A DNA stretch of 64,000 bases from UMGS1387 sp045540015 (GTDB lineage Bacteria > Bacillota > Clostridia > Oscillospirales > CAG-382), in NCBI GenBank assembly GCA_045540015.1, contig JAZQGP010000052.1, positions 124,001 to 188,000 on the forward strand. The letters run 5' to 3'. Both the position numbers and the translations under genes were made by a program. Position 1 is the stretch's first letter; each line of letters starts with the position of its first letter. Positions 33,511 through 42,192 of the stretch are shown here, one piece after another. The notes under the pieces were generated by a model. The model was not told the DNA's origin and did not search any database. It saw only the letters and a program-made list of their open reading frames with translations.

Positions 33511-35488
33511 TCTTAATTTCCTCCTTGAGTTTAAAATACTTTGTGTTTATCTTTAAGGGCTCAAAGGCTCTGCCTCCGCCCTCATAGAACTTTGAAAATA
33601 GTTCAACGAACTGAAGCCTGTTTGCATGTACATATGCACCCAGTACATTTATTGCCATGTTAAGCGGATGACCTATGCAGAATACTACAACAAGCATTAC
33701 CGCCTTCATAACCTTCCCCTCAGGCATAACACCTATCATATTTACAACGGATGCAATACTTCCCGTTGCAAGCCCAAGCGCTAACAGTCTTGAATATGAA
33801 AGAATGTCTGATAGATATCCTGAAGCAACATTATATAAGCCGTACAGTCCTCCGCCGAGTTTAGCTATAACGTTTTTTGACGACCTGTTAGTTGTAAGAA
33901 CTACAAGTATAACGCCCGCTATTGCAAGATATTTACCTATTTCCATTGCGATCTTCGGCATAGGTGTCAGAATACTTCCCGCGAGAGGCACAGCACCAAG
34001 CACAAGAAGAATTGTCGGTACCGTATCAAAAATTGCTGATACCCTGTTCCCTGCCTTCCACTGTATAACGCCGAAGGTTATAAGTCCAAGGAACAAATGG
34101 CATATACCTATAACAAACGAGAAAAGCAACAGCTTCATCGGATCGGCAATGGGATCAAACCACAGTGCAAGATTCGGTTTTGTTTCATATCCCAAGAAAT
34201 TCTCACAGATAACAGGGATAATGTCACCAAACCAGCTTCCGAAAAGCGCCCCCCAGAAGGTCGTCGAAATGCCGCAGTAGAAAAACATCTTGAGCATTTT
34301 TCTCATTGAGCCTTCAACGTTGGTTTTCCATAGAATAAACGCTGTTCCAAGTGTCATTACAACGCCGTAGCCTGCATCGGACAGCATCATTCCGAACAAA
34401 AGATAATAGAAAAATGCCATAACGGATGACGGGTCTATATCGTGCTTACCGGGAAGAGCATACATTTCCGTGATTCCCTCAACAGGCTCACAGAACTTGT
34501 TGTTCTTAAGCAGTACCGGCACGTCTTCGTCTTCGCCCGGTTCTGAAAATTGCACTGCACATGTATACTTTGCCGCGATTTTCTCTACTGCTTTACAAGC
34601 ACGCTCGGTAACATATCCGCAAAGAAGAACGGTTTTATCGGTCAACTTAGCGCCCGATAGATTTTTATACTCGTCACGCTTTACAGACAGATAATCATAA
34701 AGCATAAGCAAATCGCTGCAGCTCTTGCATTTTTCTGTAAGAGCACTCTTACATTGCTCCGAGCTTTTCTGACATTGTTCTATTTTTTCTTCAAGGCTCG
34801 CAAGTCTTTCACTTACTGATTCAACGCCGTTTTCCTGAACAGAAACAAAGCCTGTTTGTCTTAGTGCTGCGTACAAATCCTTTTCCGAAGATTTATGACA
34901 CAGCACAAAAAACGCACTGATTTCTTTAGAAGAATATACACATTGAACCTCATATTCCGAAAGTTCGGGGTTTATAGCGGAAAGCTCGGTTAAAAGACCT
35001 TCTCTGCTCTTTTCGCCGGATATCGTTCCCAGAAACGATCTTGTCATTTCGGTACCGGCAAAATTCATAGGAACATCGAGCTTCTTCCATATGGTTAGGG
35101 ATTCAATAAGCGTTCTGCATCGGACAATTTCCGCATTTGCATCCTCAAGCGTTTTCTTTAAGCGTAGAATTTCATATGCTTGCTGCATATATTTATCGGC
35201 TTTTGAAGAAACAGCTGCAAATTTCTTTGCCTCTACATTGATTCTTCCGGAAAACATTCCTTTTTTTTCAACGCATCCGAAGGTTGAAAGGATGTCAATT
35301 GCATTTTCTACAGCATCAAGGCTTTTTTCATATACAGCAACACTGTTTTGTGACGGCATATCTTCAAAACGCTCGTCTTCATACCGTTCAATATGCAAAG
35401 TTCCCGTTTTCTGGAGTTCTTCAATCAGTGCCTTTGCATCACTCTGCAGACAAGCTGTTTCAAATCGCTTCATTTTCAGCTTTGCCAA
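33503..35488 (-). CDS. ntpI: V-type ATPase subunit I (a-type stator)
   Basis: Membrane stator subunit (about 661 aa) forming the ion half-channels. The N-terminal half is cytoplasmic with coiled coils (about 80-130, 210-260); from about residue 350 there are seven to eight transmembrane helices, including GMMLSDAGYG, FWGALFGSWFGD, SDILSYSRLLALGLATG (with the essential Arg) and GHPLNMAINVLGAYVHANRLQFVEFF-like end. I place the start at TTG 35488 (giving MAKLKMKRF, as in relatives) with GGAGG about 11 bases upstream; GTG 35500 overlaps the ribosome site. Confidence 0.94.
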   Translation of the reverse strand: MAKLKMKRFETACLQSDAKALIEELQKTGTLHIERYEDERFEDMPSQNSVAVYEKSLDAVENAIDILSTFGCVEKKGMFSGRINVEAKKFAAVSSKADKYMQQAYEILRLKKTLEDANAEIVRCRTLIESLTIWKKLDVPMNFAGTEMTRSFLGTISGEKSREGLLTELSAINPELSEYEVQCVYSSKEISAFFVLCHKSSEKDLYAALRQTGFVSVQENGVESVSERLASLEEKIEQCQKSSEQCKSALTEKCKSCSDLLMLYDYLSVKRDEYKNLSGAKLTDKTVLLCGYVTERACKAVEKIAAKYTCAVQFSEPGEDEDVPVLLKNNKFCEPVEGITEMYALPGKHDIDPSSVMAFFYYLLFGMMLSDAGYGVVMTLGTAFILWKTNVEGSMRKMLKMFFYCGISTTFWGALFGSWFGDIIPVICENFLGYETKPNLALWFDPIADPMKLLLFSFVIGICHLFLGLITFGVIQWKAGNRVSAIFDTVPTILLVLGAVPLAGSILTPMPKIAMEIGKYLAIAGVILVVLTTNRSSKNVIAKLGGGLYGLYNVASGYLSDILSYSRLLALGLATGSIASVVNMIGVMPEGKVMKAVMLVVVFCIGHPLNMAINVLGAYVHANRLQFVELFSKFYEGGGRAFEPLKINTKYFKLKEEIKND

Positions 35489-35542
35489 ATTGCATAACAC
35501 CTCCGTTTATCACATAATCGGCAAAAAACAAGAGAAATAAAC

Positions 35543-35562
35543 AAAAAAGCACCCTAAAGTGC
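35543..35562 (-). terminator. Possible attenuator between V-ATPase stalk gene and ntpI
   Basis: On the minus strand, GCAC-TTTAGG-GTGC is followed directly by six T. The stem is only four base pairs, so full termination is doubtful; partial read-through could give more stalk subunit than stator subunit. Confidence 0.3.
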
Positions 35563-35567
35563 GCATA

Positions 35568-35885
35568 CTACCGTCTTGGTATAATAATTTTTACTACTTC
35601 TTCAATTCCGGCCTTTTCGTTCTTCTTTGCATTTTCACGAAGCTCGCGTGCCTTTGAAAGATTCATATCATTTTCTTCGTCCATTCTCTGCTGGGCATTT
35701 GCACGTGCATTATTTATTAAAGCTTCTGCATCAAGCTTTGCTTTATTTACAAGCTCGTTTGCGAAATTCTGTGCGTCAAGCTTTGCTTTTTCAACAATTT
35801 CACGTGCGGTTTCCGTTGCCTTATCAACAGCAAGCTGTGCCTGCTTTTCAGCGTCATATATTCTTTCTATCATTTCAGACGCCAT
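35568..35885 (-). CDS. V-type ATPase peripheral-stalk subunit G/H (NtpF-like)
   Basis: First gene of the operon: a 105-aa, almost wholly coiled-coil protein with alanine-rich heptads (QAQLAVDKATETAREIVEKAKLDAQ...) that would pair with subunit E in the stalk. Identification is by position and character, since this subunit is weakly conserved. An extended -10 (TGATATACT, TATACT at 35919-35914) lies upstream without a clear -35. A short GC stem followed by six T separates it from ntpI and may cause partial termination. Confidence 0.8.
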   Translation of the reverse strand: MASEMIERIYDAEKQAQLAVDKATETAREIVEKAKLDAQNFANELVNKAKLDAEALINNARANAQQRMDEENDMNLSKARELRENAKKNEKAGIEEVVKIIIPRR

Positions 35886-35999
35886 ATTATTACCTCCATT
35901 TACATTTTTAACCAGTATATCATTATTGACAATCTTTTTTGTTAATACAATGTAAAATTGCCTGTATTATTATTTACCAAAATTATTAAAACTTATTGT

Positions 36000-36028
36000 T
36001 TGACAATATAAAAAAAATGTGATAGAAT
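36000..36028 (+). promoter_or_regulatory. Sigma-A promoter for thiN
   Basis: TTGACA (36000-36005), 17-base spacer, TAGAAT (36023-36028); 34 bases before the thiN ATG. Confidence 0.8.
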
Positions 36029-36061
36029 AACTCAGCTACATTCTGGAAACGGAGAAATGTT

Positions 36062-36697
36062 ATGAGAAAGCCAATCTGCCACATTTTCGCCGCAGGCGAC
36101 TATAACGGAAATCTTACTACCCGAAAGGATGACCTTATAATTGCCGCAGACGCAGGCTACAATCATCTCAAAAGACTCGGTGTTGAACCCGATATACTTC
36201 TCGGTGATTTTGATACAATCGGCCAGATTCCGTCTCACCTGCAGAACGTAATTCGTTTTCCTACCGAAAAAGACTATACTGACACGCATCTTGCAATAAA
36301 CGAAGGTATAGATGCAGGATATACACGGTTTGTTATATACGGTGCAATCGGCGGAAAAAGGCTGGAGCATACAATTGCAAATATTCAGCTTGCATCAGAC
36401 TGTGCAAAAAAAGGCTATGATATCGTACTTACCGACGGAAAAACCTATGTATTCCCGCTCCACAATTCCAATATAGAATTTGAGGCAGCGCATTTCGGAA
36501 AAATCTCCGTATTCTGTATGTCTGACAAAGCAACAGGCGTTACTGTAGATGGACTAAAATACACCCTTAGCAACGAAGAGCTTTCTAACAGTTTTCCCCT
36601 TGGCGTCAGCAATGAGTTTATAGGCAAAAAAGCCAGAATATCAGTTCGTGAAGGTACTCTTTTGATTATTTCGGAGTTTATGCGTATTGAGGAATAA
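36062..36697 (+). CDS. thiN: Thiamine diphosphokinase
   Basis: Transfers a diphosphate from ATP to thiamine to give TPP. The 211-aa protein has the TPK catalytic-domain signatures: IAADAGYNHLKRLGVEPDILLGDFDTIG, FPTEKDYTDTHLAI and YGAIGGKRLEHTIANIQLA. The C-terminal beta-sandwich binds thiamine (here the KATGVTVDGLKYTL..NEELSNSFPLGVSNEF segment). No TPP riboswitch is visible in the short leader. It has its own promoter and a GGAG ribosome site. The V-ATPase operon diverges upstream. Confidence 0.94.
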   Translation: MRKPICHIFAAGDYNGNLTTRKDDLIIAADAGYNHLKRLGVEPDILLGDFDTIGQIPSHLQNVIRFPTEKDYTDTHLAINEGIDAGYTRFVIYGAIGGKRLEHTIANIQLASDCAKKGYDIVLTDGKTYVFPLHNSNIEFEAAHFGKISVFCMSDKATGVTVDGLKYTLSNEELSNSFPLGVSNEFIGKKARISVREGTLLIISEFMRIEE

Positions 36698-36703
36698 ATA
36701 CAT

Positions 36704-36732
36704 TTGACAATTCTATTATTAAATGTTAATAT
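36704..36732 (+). promoter_or_regulatory. Promoter for DtxR-family regulator
   Basis: TTGACA (36704-36709), 17-base spacer, TAATAT (36727-36732), overlapping a TTAATATATATGTA dyad-like stretch that might be an autoregulatory operator. Confidence 0.65.
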
Positions 36733-36766
36733 ATATGTACAGTATGAGATTTCGGAGGTTAATTTC

Positions 36767-37138
36767 ATGAAAATAAAAGAATCTGCCGAGAATTATCTCG
36801 AAACAATAATGGTATTAAAGCAGCAGCACGGATACGTCAGAAGCATTGATGTTGCAAATCACCTCGGGTTTGCAAAGCCCAGCGTTTCTGTCGCAATGAA
36901 GTCACTTCGCGAAGAAGGCTGTGTTATCACCGATGAAAACGGTTACCTTTCTCTGACAAGCAAGGGGGCAGAAATTGCATCCAGAATTTATGAGAGACAC
37001 AATGTAATTGCAAGGGCTCTTATCAGTCTCGGGGTAAGTGAAGAAAATGCATACGAAGACAGCTGTAAAATTGAGCACGATATAAGCGATGAAAGCTTTA
37101 TATGTATAAAAAGATTTCTTGAAAAGCAAGGCAAATAA
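36767..37138 (+). CDS. DtxR/MntR-family metal-dependent repressor
   Basis: A 123-aa iron- or manganese-responsive repressor. The N-terminal winged helix (residues 1-65) has SAENYLETIMVLKQQHGYVRSIDVANHLGFAKPSVSVAMKSL; the dimerisation and metal domain shows RHNVIARALISLGV...CKIEHDISDES with the Cys, Glu and His ligands of the family. There is no C-terminal SH3 domain, as in MntR. ATG 36767 follows CGGAGG. Whether it senses Mn or Fe cannot be told; no metal transporter is adjacent. Confidence 0.9.
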   Translation: MKIKESAENYLETIMVLKQQHGYVRSIDVANHLGFAKPSVSVAMKSLREEGCVITDENGYLSLTSKGAEIASRIYERHNVIARALISLGVSEENAYEDSCKIEHDISDESFICIKRFLEKQGK

Positions 37139-37144
37139 TAATTT

Positions 37145-37176
37145 TCCGGTTCCGCAAATTGGAGCCGGATTTTTTA
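37145..37176 (+). terminator. Terminator after DtxR-family gene
   Basis: TCCGGTTCC / GGAGCCGGA stem (one G-T pair), 7-base loop, then ATTTTTT; placed before the convergent AraC gene stop. Confidence 0.88.
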
Positions 37177-37180
37177 TTAT

Positions 37181-37945
37181 TCAGTATTTAGAAGGACATA
37201 CCCCGGTTGCCTTTTTAAACTCACGGCTGAAATAGCTCTCATCTTTGTAGCCTGAAAGAAGCGCCACCTCACAGATAGAATACATATCCGATTTTATCAG
37301 CTCTTTTGCACGCTCAATCCTTAGATTATTTATATACTTGACAGGAGACATACCGTAGGTTTTGAAGAAAAGCCTTCTGAAATACGTTTCACTGATTGAG
37401 CAAAGCTGTGCAAGATATGAAATATTCATGCTTTCGTTTGTGTACTCACGGTGAATATGGCTCACCGCCGAAGCCAAAATATTTGACTTTGATTCGGATA
37501 TGTACCCAGCCTCATATTCGCGTTTCATACTATAAATTATACCGTACAGCTCCGACATGCATTTCATCATGTATCCCGTTGTCTTTTTACGCCATGTATG
37601 CTCTGTCTTTTCAAACATCTCGACAAAGTTCTGTGTGTTTTTTGTTCTCACAACGAATGATTCAAAAGTAACATCTCCGAGAATATCAAAATTAATTGCA
37701 TAGCAGCCGCCATTCTCTTTTTTCTCTACAACATAATCAGAGCCTTTCGGCAAATAAATAATATTCCCTCCTTCAACCTTCAGTCGTTTGCCGTCTGAAA
37801 AAACAAAAGACATTTGGCCGCCGGTATAAAGAACAAGCCCGTGATGCGGTCTGTTTTTATGTACGGGTGTTCCCGTTCCGGGCACAACATAACAGGCAAG
37901 TGCAATATTCTCAACTGCAAAATAATTACTGAAAAAACTGGTCAT
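37181..37945 (-). CDS. AraC-family regulator of glycyl radical system 1
   Basis: A 254-aa regulator: N-terminal cupin-type ligand domain (HKNRPHHGLVLYTGGQMSFVF, IIYLPKGSDYVV) and a C-terminal AraC DNA-binding domain (about 155-254; ICEVALLSGYKDESYFSREFKKATGVCPSKY). ATG 37945 is chosen because AGGAG precedes it; a longer in-frame reading upstream includes the promoter itself. It is divergent from the glycyl radical enzyme gene, and a direct-repeat operator covers its own -35, indicating autoregulation together with control of the enzyme operon (inference). Confidence 0.9.
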   Translation of the reverse strand: MTSFFSNYFAVENIALACYVVPGTGTPVHKNRPHHGLVLYTGGQMSFVFSDGKRLKVEGGNIIYLPKGSDYVVEKKENGGCYAINFDILGDVTFESFVVRTKNTQNFVEMFEKTEHTWRKKTTGYMMKCMSELYGIIYSMKREYEAGYISESKSNILASAVSHIHREYTNESMNISYLAQLCSISETYFRRLFFKTYGMSPVKYINNLRIERAKELIKSDMYSICEVALLSGYKDESYFSREFKKATGVCPSKY

Positions 37946-37966
37946 ATGCTCACTCCTGACATTTCT

Positions 37967-37995
37967 ATTATAAGTGAAAGTGTCATTAGAGTCAA
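37967..37995 (-). promoter_or_regulatory. Sigma-A promoter of AraC regulator (system 1)
   Basis: On the minus strand TTGACT (37995-37990), 17-base spacer, TATAAT (37972-37967). Its -35 lies inside operator copy 1. Confidence 0.82.
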
Positions 37996-37997
37996 GT
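37980..37997 (+). promoter_or_regulatory. Operator direct repeat, copy 1
   Basis: GTGTCATTAGAGTCAAGT; 15 of 18 bases match copy 2 at 38044-38061, 64 bases (about six helical turns) away in the same orientation. This is the arrangement expected of AraC-type half-sites. Confidence 0.6.
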
Positions 37998-38043
37998 CCC
38001 AAATTGATTAATTCTTATTTGTCGGAGTTTTTTTGATGTATTT

Positions 38044-38061
38044 GTGTCGTTTTAGTCAAGT
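38044..38061 (+). promoter_or_regulatory. Operator direct repeat, copy 2
   Basis: GTGTCGTTTTAGTCAAGT, 15/18 identical to copy 1. It ends 15 bases before the predicted -35 of the glycyl radical enzyme promoter, a position suited to activation. Confidence 0.6.
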
Positions 38062-38076
38062 GTATCGAATTTTTCA

Positions 38077-38104
38077 TTGCATTTTTCGCTCACAGTGATA
38101 CAAT
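38077..38104 (+). promoter_or_regulatory. Promoter for glycyl radical enzyme 1
   Basis: TTGCAT (38077-38082), 16-base spacer, TACAAT (38099-38104) with an extended TGA before the -10. A weak -35 is consistent with an activator-dependent promoter. Confidence 0.6.
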
Positions 38105-38134
38105 AACAGTAAACATATCAATCGGAGGTATCCA

Positions 38135-40294
38135 ATGAAAAGCTTTGACAAAAACAACGTTCAGCTCTGTAATCAGTTTGAAAACATAAACTGGATTGAA
38201 AACAGCGGTATCAGTGACAGTGAACTGACATGCGAATATAAGAAACTCATGTTAAACACTGACAATCGCTCTCACGCAATAATAAAAGCAAAAACCTTTG
38301 AGCTGATTTGCAGCAAATCCCGCATTGCGATAGACAAAGATGATATTTTTCAGGATAAAATCTACGGCGGAAATCTCATGACCACGCAGCGCCTTTTCTG
38401 GCAAAAGGAAATAGAAGAAGGCGTATTGTCGGACGGACACAGAGAGATGTGTACCTCATGGGAAAAAGGCGCATATCGCGGTGTCGGTGATTTCGGACAC
38501 ATATCTCCTAATTCCAAACGGCTTTTGGAACTTGGTTTTGCAGGTCTTCTTTCCCGCATAGAAAAATATTCCACAAAGGACAGTTTAACCGACAAACAAA
38601 AGGATTTTTATGAATCATGTAAAATTGTTCTCAAAGCATCAATAACTGCTGCTAAAAGGCTTGCCGATGCTATAAAACCGTACAACGCCGACAACAGCGA
38701 AGCTCTGATAAACATAGCTGAAGGTGCACCAAAGAACATATACGAAGCCATGCAGATTATCATACTGTATTTCTTCCTTCATGAATATATAGCAGGTGCA
38801 AGAGTAAGAACACTCGGAAGAGTTGACGTTATGCTCTACCCTTTTTATGAAAATGACATCAAAAACGGAACATTTACCAAAGCAGAAATAAAGGAAATGC
38901 TTAAATTTTTCCTTCACAAGTTCTGGGCTGCAAAAGTTCCGTTTGACTTGCCGTTCTGTCTTAGCGGCATGGATAACAACGGAAATGACGTCACTAACGA
39001 GCTGACATATCTTATAGTTGAAACCTATAACGAGCTTGATATACACAGTCCGAAAATTCATATCCGAGTTTCAGACAAAACTCCTGCTGAATTCATAAAG
39101 CTCGTTCTCTCTTGCATAAGAGGCGGCAACAGCAGTTTTGTATTTATAAACGATGCTGTAACGATAAAAGCTTTAAAAAAGGTCGGACTGTCAGACACAG
39201 ATGCAAAGAACTATGTTCCTATCGGCTGTTATGAGCCTGCAGGTTGGGGTAATGAAATCGGATGTACAGGCAATGCAATGATAAGTCTTCCAAAAGCAAT
39301 CGAATTTGTTATTACAAACGGAAGAGATCTTAAGACGAACGAACTTACAGGCATCGAGACAGGTAAAATTAATTCATATGAGCAGTTTTTATCCGCAGTA
39401 AAAGCTCAGATTGAATATATGACAAACAGAAGCATCGATTATGTTAAAAAGCTCGAAAAGTATTACGGCGTGATTTATCCTGACCCAATTCTATCCGCAA
39501 TGTACGATGACAGCGCAGAAAACGGAGTTGATGTGTATGAAGGCGGTGCTAAATACAACAACAGTTCTCTATGTTTTCACTGCATGGCAAGCCTTGTTGA
39601 CGAAATTTGCGCCGTAAAAAGACTTGTATTCGATAATAAAACAGTTTCGTTTGACGAGCTTTGTGACATTCTTAAAAACAACTGGGAAGGTTATGAAAAA
39701 CTGCGCCTGACAGTTAAAAACTATCCGGAAAAATTCGGAAATTCCAACCCTGTAGCGGACAGTCTCACAAAAGAGTTAAGCTCGTTCCTCGAACAACTTG
39801 TCAACAACGTTCCCAATTCAAGAGGCGGAGTTTTCAAATGTTCAAACTTTACAATTGACCAGTGTTTCTATATCGGAGAACATACTATGGCTACTCCGGA
39901 CGGAAGACTTGCAGGTGAACCGTTATCTAAAAACTTCTGTGCAACAACAGGTATGGATAAGAACGGAATCACAGCACTTATAAATTCCGTCACTCAGATG
40001 GATCATTCAGATTATCCTAACGGCTCCGTTCTTGACATTGTACTGCACCCGTCTGCAGTACAGGGTGACGACGGCCTTGATGCTTTCTACGGAATACTTA
40101 TGACATATTTTGTAAAAGGCGGAATGGCAATGCATGGAAACGTATTCAATCCGGAGGACTTAAAAGCAGCACAAAAAAATCCTGAAAAATATGCAAATCT
40201 TCAGGTTCGCGTATGCGGATGGAATGCTTACTTTATAAATCTCAGCAAAGCTGAACAGGATGCGTTTATAAAGCAGGCAGAAAATGCTTGCTAA
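38135..40294 (+). CDS. Glycyl radical enzyme 1 (PFL/diol-dehydratase superfamily)
   Basis: A 719-aa oxygen-sensitive enzyme of the pyruvate formate-lyase superfamily. The active-site loop is VPIGCYEPAG with Cys365 and Glu367: the GCxE pattern of dehydratases and C-C, C-N or C-S lyases, not the CC pair of pyruvate formate-lyase. The C-terminal glycyl radical motif is RVCGWNAYF (Gly695), an uncommon form of RVxGY. ATPDGR (587-591) is the usual conserved turn. The substrate is unknown. It is followed by an EamA transporter and a dedicated activase, and regulated by a divergent AraC protein; no microcompartment shell or aldehyde dehydrogenase genes are nearby. Confidence 0.9.
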   Translation: MKSFDKNNVQLCNQFENINWIENSGISDSELTCEYKKLMLNTDNRSHAIIKAKTFELICSKSRIAIDKDDIFQDKIYGGNLMTTQRLFWQKEIEEGVLSDGHREMCTSWEKGAYRGVGDFGHISPNSKRLLELGFAGLLSRIEKYSTKDSLTDKQKDFYESCKIVLKASITAAKRLADAIKPYNADNSEALINIAEGAPKNIYEAMQIIILYFFLHEYIAGARVRTLGRVDVMLYPFYENDIKNGTFTKAEIKEMLKFFLHKFWAAKVPFDLPFCLSGMDNNGNDVTNELTYLIVETYNELDIHSPKIHIRVSDKTPAEFIKLVLSCIRGGNSSFVFINDAVTIKALKKVGLSDTDAKNYVPIGCYEPAGWGNEIGCTGNAMISLPKAIEFVITNGRDLKTNELTGIETGKINSYEQFLSAVKAQIEYMTNRSIDYVKKLEKYYGVIYPDPILSAMYDDSAENGVDVYEGGAKYNNSSLCFHCMASLVDEICAVKRLVFDNKTVSFDELCDILKNNWEGYEKLRLTVKNYPEKFGNSNPVADSLTKELSSFLEQLVNNVPNSRGGVFKCSNFTIDQCFYIGEHTMATPDGRLAGEPLSKNFCATTGMDKNGITALINSVTQMDHSDYPNGSVLDIVLHPSAVQGDDGLDAFYGILMTYFVKGGMAMHGNVFNPEDLKAAQKNPEKYANLQVRVCGWNAYFINLSKAEQDAFIKQAENAC

Positions 40295-40313
40295 GCATTG
40301 AAGGTAACTACAT

Positions 40314-41213
40314 ATGAAAACAAAAAATAACTCTTTGCTAAAGACCCTGTTTTTATCTCTTGTCGTTATGGCACTTTGGGGTTCGCTTTTTCCATTTATA
40401 AAAATAGGTTATGAAGCATTTAATATTAATCCATCATCAGTTCCGGATATAATAATGTTTGCAGGTGTTAGATTTACATTATGCGGAGCAATTGTAACCC
40501 TATTCTGCCTTGTCAAAAAAGAAAGCCTGCCTCAAGACAGAGGAAAAAGTATATGTTATGTATTTTTATCCGGGATTTTTGCTATAACGCTTCACTATGC
40601 ATTTACATATATCGGTCTCAGTCTTACAGACGGCTCAAAGACAGCTCTTATTAAACAGCTCGGTATACTATTGTATGTGTGTTTTGCATTTATATTTATA
40701 CAAAGTGAAAAATTCAGCATACTTAAAATCATTGGAGCCTTAGTCGGTTTTGCTGGCATTATTGTCATTAATACAAGCTCCAAGGGTGTGCAATTTTCCA
40801 TAGGTGAAATACTTATCATCCTTGCATCAGTTTGTACTGTTGCTTCAAACATTATTACAAAACTTAAGTTGGAAGATGTTTCTCCGTTTTGGATAACAGG
40901 ATTTTCTCAGCTTATCGGTGGTATAATCCTGCTTATAACAGCACTTGTGATGGGAGCAGATATGCTTACCTTCAATATAAAATCGTTATTTGTTTTTGCA
41001 TATATTTGCGCAGCATCCGTAATAAGTTATACAATGTGGTATTACATACTAAAAACCAACAGCCTCTCCAAACTTTTTATTATAAAATTTGCAGAACCGT
41101 TGTTTGCTTGTGTTTTCAGTGCTATTCTTCTCGGGGAGAACATTTTTAAACTTCAGTATCTTGCAGCATTTTTACTGATTTCAATAGGAATAATACTTGG
41201 GAACCGTAACTAA
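40314..41213 (+). CDS. EamA/DMT-family transporter
   Basis: A 299-aa integral membrane protein with about ten transmembrane helices arranged as two five-helix EamA repeats (GALVGFAGIIVIN in the first, LAAFLLISIGIILGN ending the second). The drug/metabolite transporter superfamily moves amino acids, nucleosides or organic acids. It lies between the glycyl radical enzyme (19 bases) and its activase (14 bases), so it probably carries the substrate in or a product out; direction cannot be inferred. Confidence 0.87.
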   Translation: MKTKNNSLLKTLFLSLVVMALWGSLFPFIKIGYEAFNINPSSVPDIIMFAGVRFTLCGAIVTLFCLVKKESLPQDRGKSICYVFLSGIFAITLHYAFTYIGLSLTDGSKTALIKQLGILLYVCFAFIFIQSEKFSILKIIGALVGFAGIIVINTSSKGVQFSIGEILIILASVCTVASNIITKLKLEDVSPFWITGFSQLIGGIILLITALVMGADMLTFNIKSLFVFAYICAASVISYTMWYYILKTNSLSKLFIIKFAEPLFACVFSAILLGENIFKLQYLAAFLLISIGIILGNRN

Positions 41214-41227
41214 AGGAGTAGTTATCA

Positions 41228-42112
41228 ATGAAAGCAAAAATATTTGAGATAAAACGTTTTGCCGTTCACGACGGCGACGGTATCAGAACAACTGTCTTTT
41301 TTAAGGGTTGTCCGCTCAAATGCGTATGGTGCCACAATCCCGAAGGAATCGGCTTTAAGGAACAGCTTTCTTATATAGAGCAAAAGTGCATAGGCTGCGG
41401 TGAATGTGTCGGTGTTTGCCCTGTAGGCGCACATACTGTTAAAAACGGTATACATGTATTTGACAGAGATAAATGCACAAACTGCGGTGAATGCGAAAAG
41501 GTTTGCCTCGGCGCTGCTTTAAAACTCTACGGACACGAAATGAGCGTTGATGAACTATTGCCGATACTACTGGAAGACAAAAGCTTCTACGAAAATACAG
41601 GCGGCGGAGTAACTCTATCGGGCGGTGAGTGCCTGTGTCATGCAGATTTCTGCGCTGAGCTTCTAAAGCTGCTTAAGCATGAAAACATAAACACTGCGGT
41701 TGACACCTGTGGCTTTGTTTCAAGAGAAGCAATAGACAAGGTTATCCCCTACACGGATATTTTTCTCTACGATTTCAAGGCATATGATGAAGACGTTCAT
41801 TTAAAATGCACAGGACAGTCAAACAGAATTATACTCGATAATCTCAGATACATAGACGATAAAGGCAAGAAAACAGAAATTCGCATACCGTATGTACCGG
41901 ATTTTAATTCCGAAGAAGTGACTAAAATGATAGGTTTTATGAAATCACTGAAAAATCTGACAAAAGTGCGTGTACTTGCCTATCACAACTACGCCGGTTC
42001 AAAATACGATTCTCTGGGAATACCTTATTCCCTGCCTGAAAAGCTTCCGACCGATGATGAAATCAAGAGTATAAAAACGCTTTTAACCGATAGCGGTATC
42101 ACTGTTGTTTAA
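41228..42112 (+). CDS. Glycyl radical enzyme activase 1
   Basis: Radical SAM activase (294 aa) that abstracts hydrogen from the glycine of its partner. CxxxCxxC is Cys28-Cys32-Cys35 (GCPLKCVWCHNPE). A ferredoxin-like insert follows with two CxxCxxCxxxC clusters (CIGCGECVGVC, CTNCGECEKVC) separated by 18 residues. The GGGVTLSGGE motif and DTCGF segment complete the barrel. It shares an operon with enzyme 1, and AAGGAG precedes the ATG. Confidence 0.94.
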   Translation: MKAKIFEIKRFAVHDGDGIRTTVFFKGCPLKCVWCHNPEGIGFKEQLSYIEQKCIGCGECVGVCPVGAHTVKNGIHVFDRDKCTNCGECEKVCLGAALKLYGHEMSVDELLPILLEDKSFYENTGGGVTLSGGECLCHADFCAELLKLLKHENINTAVDTCGFVSREAIDKVIPYTDIFLYDFKAYDEDVHLKCTGQSNRIILDNLRYIDDKGKKTEIRIPYVPDFNSEEVTKMIGFMKSLKNLTKVRVLAYHNYAGSKYDSLGIPYSLPEKLPTDDEIKSIKTLLTDSGITVV

Positions 42113-42149
42113 ATGATTATTAAGTAGTTTTATTATATTATTACAACAT

Positions 42150-42186
42150 GCCTCCCCTGTATAAACAAGGGAGGCTATTTTTTTAA
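42150..42186 (+). terminator. Terminator of glycyl radical operon 1
   Basis: GCCTCCC / GGGAGGC stem with an inner TGT-ATAA-ACA, followed by eight T after TA. Confidence 0.9.
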
Positions 42187-42192
42187 ATGCGG

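Noticed and set aside
35941..36061. TPP riboswitch before thiN
   Set aside because: The leader is only about 30 bases from the predicted start and lacks CTGAGA and ACCTGA motifs.
42112..42192. Direct repeat flanking glycyl radical system 1, as found for system 2
   Set aside because: I compared the ends of the module (around 37140-37180 and 42112-42192) by eye and saw no shared sequence beyond unrelated terminator stems.
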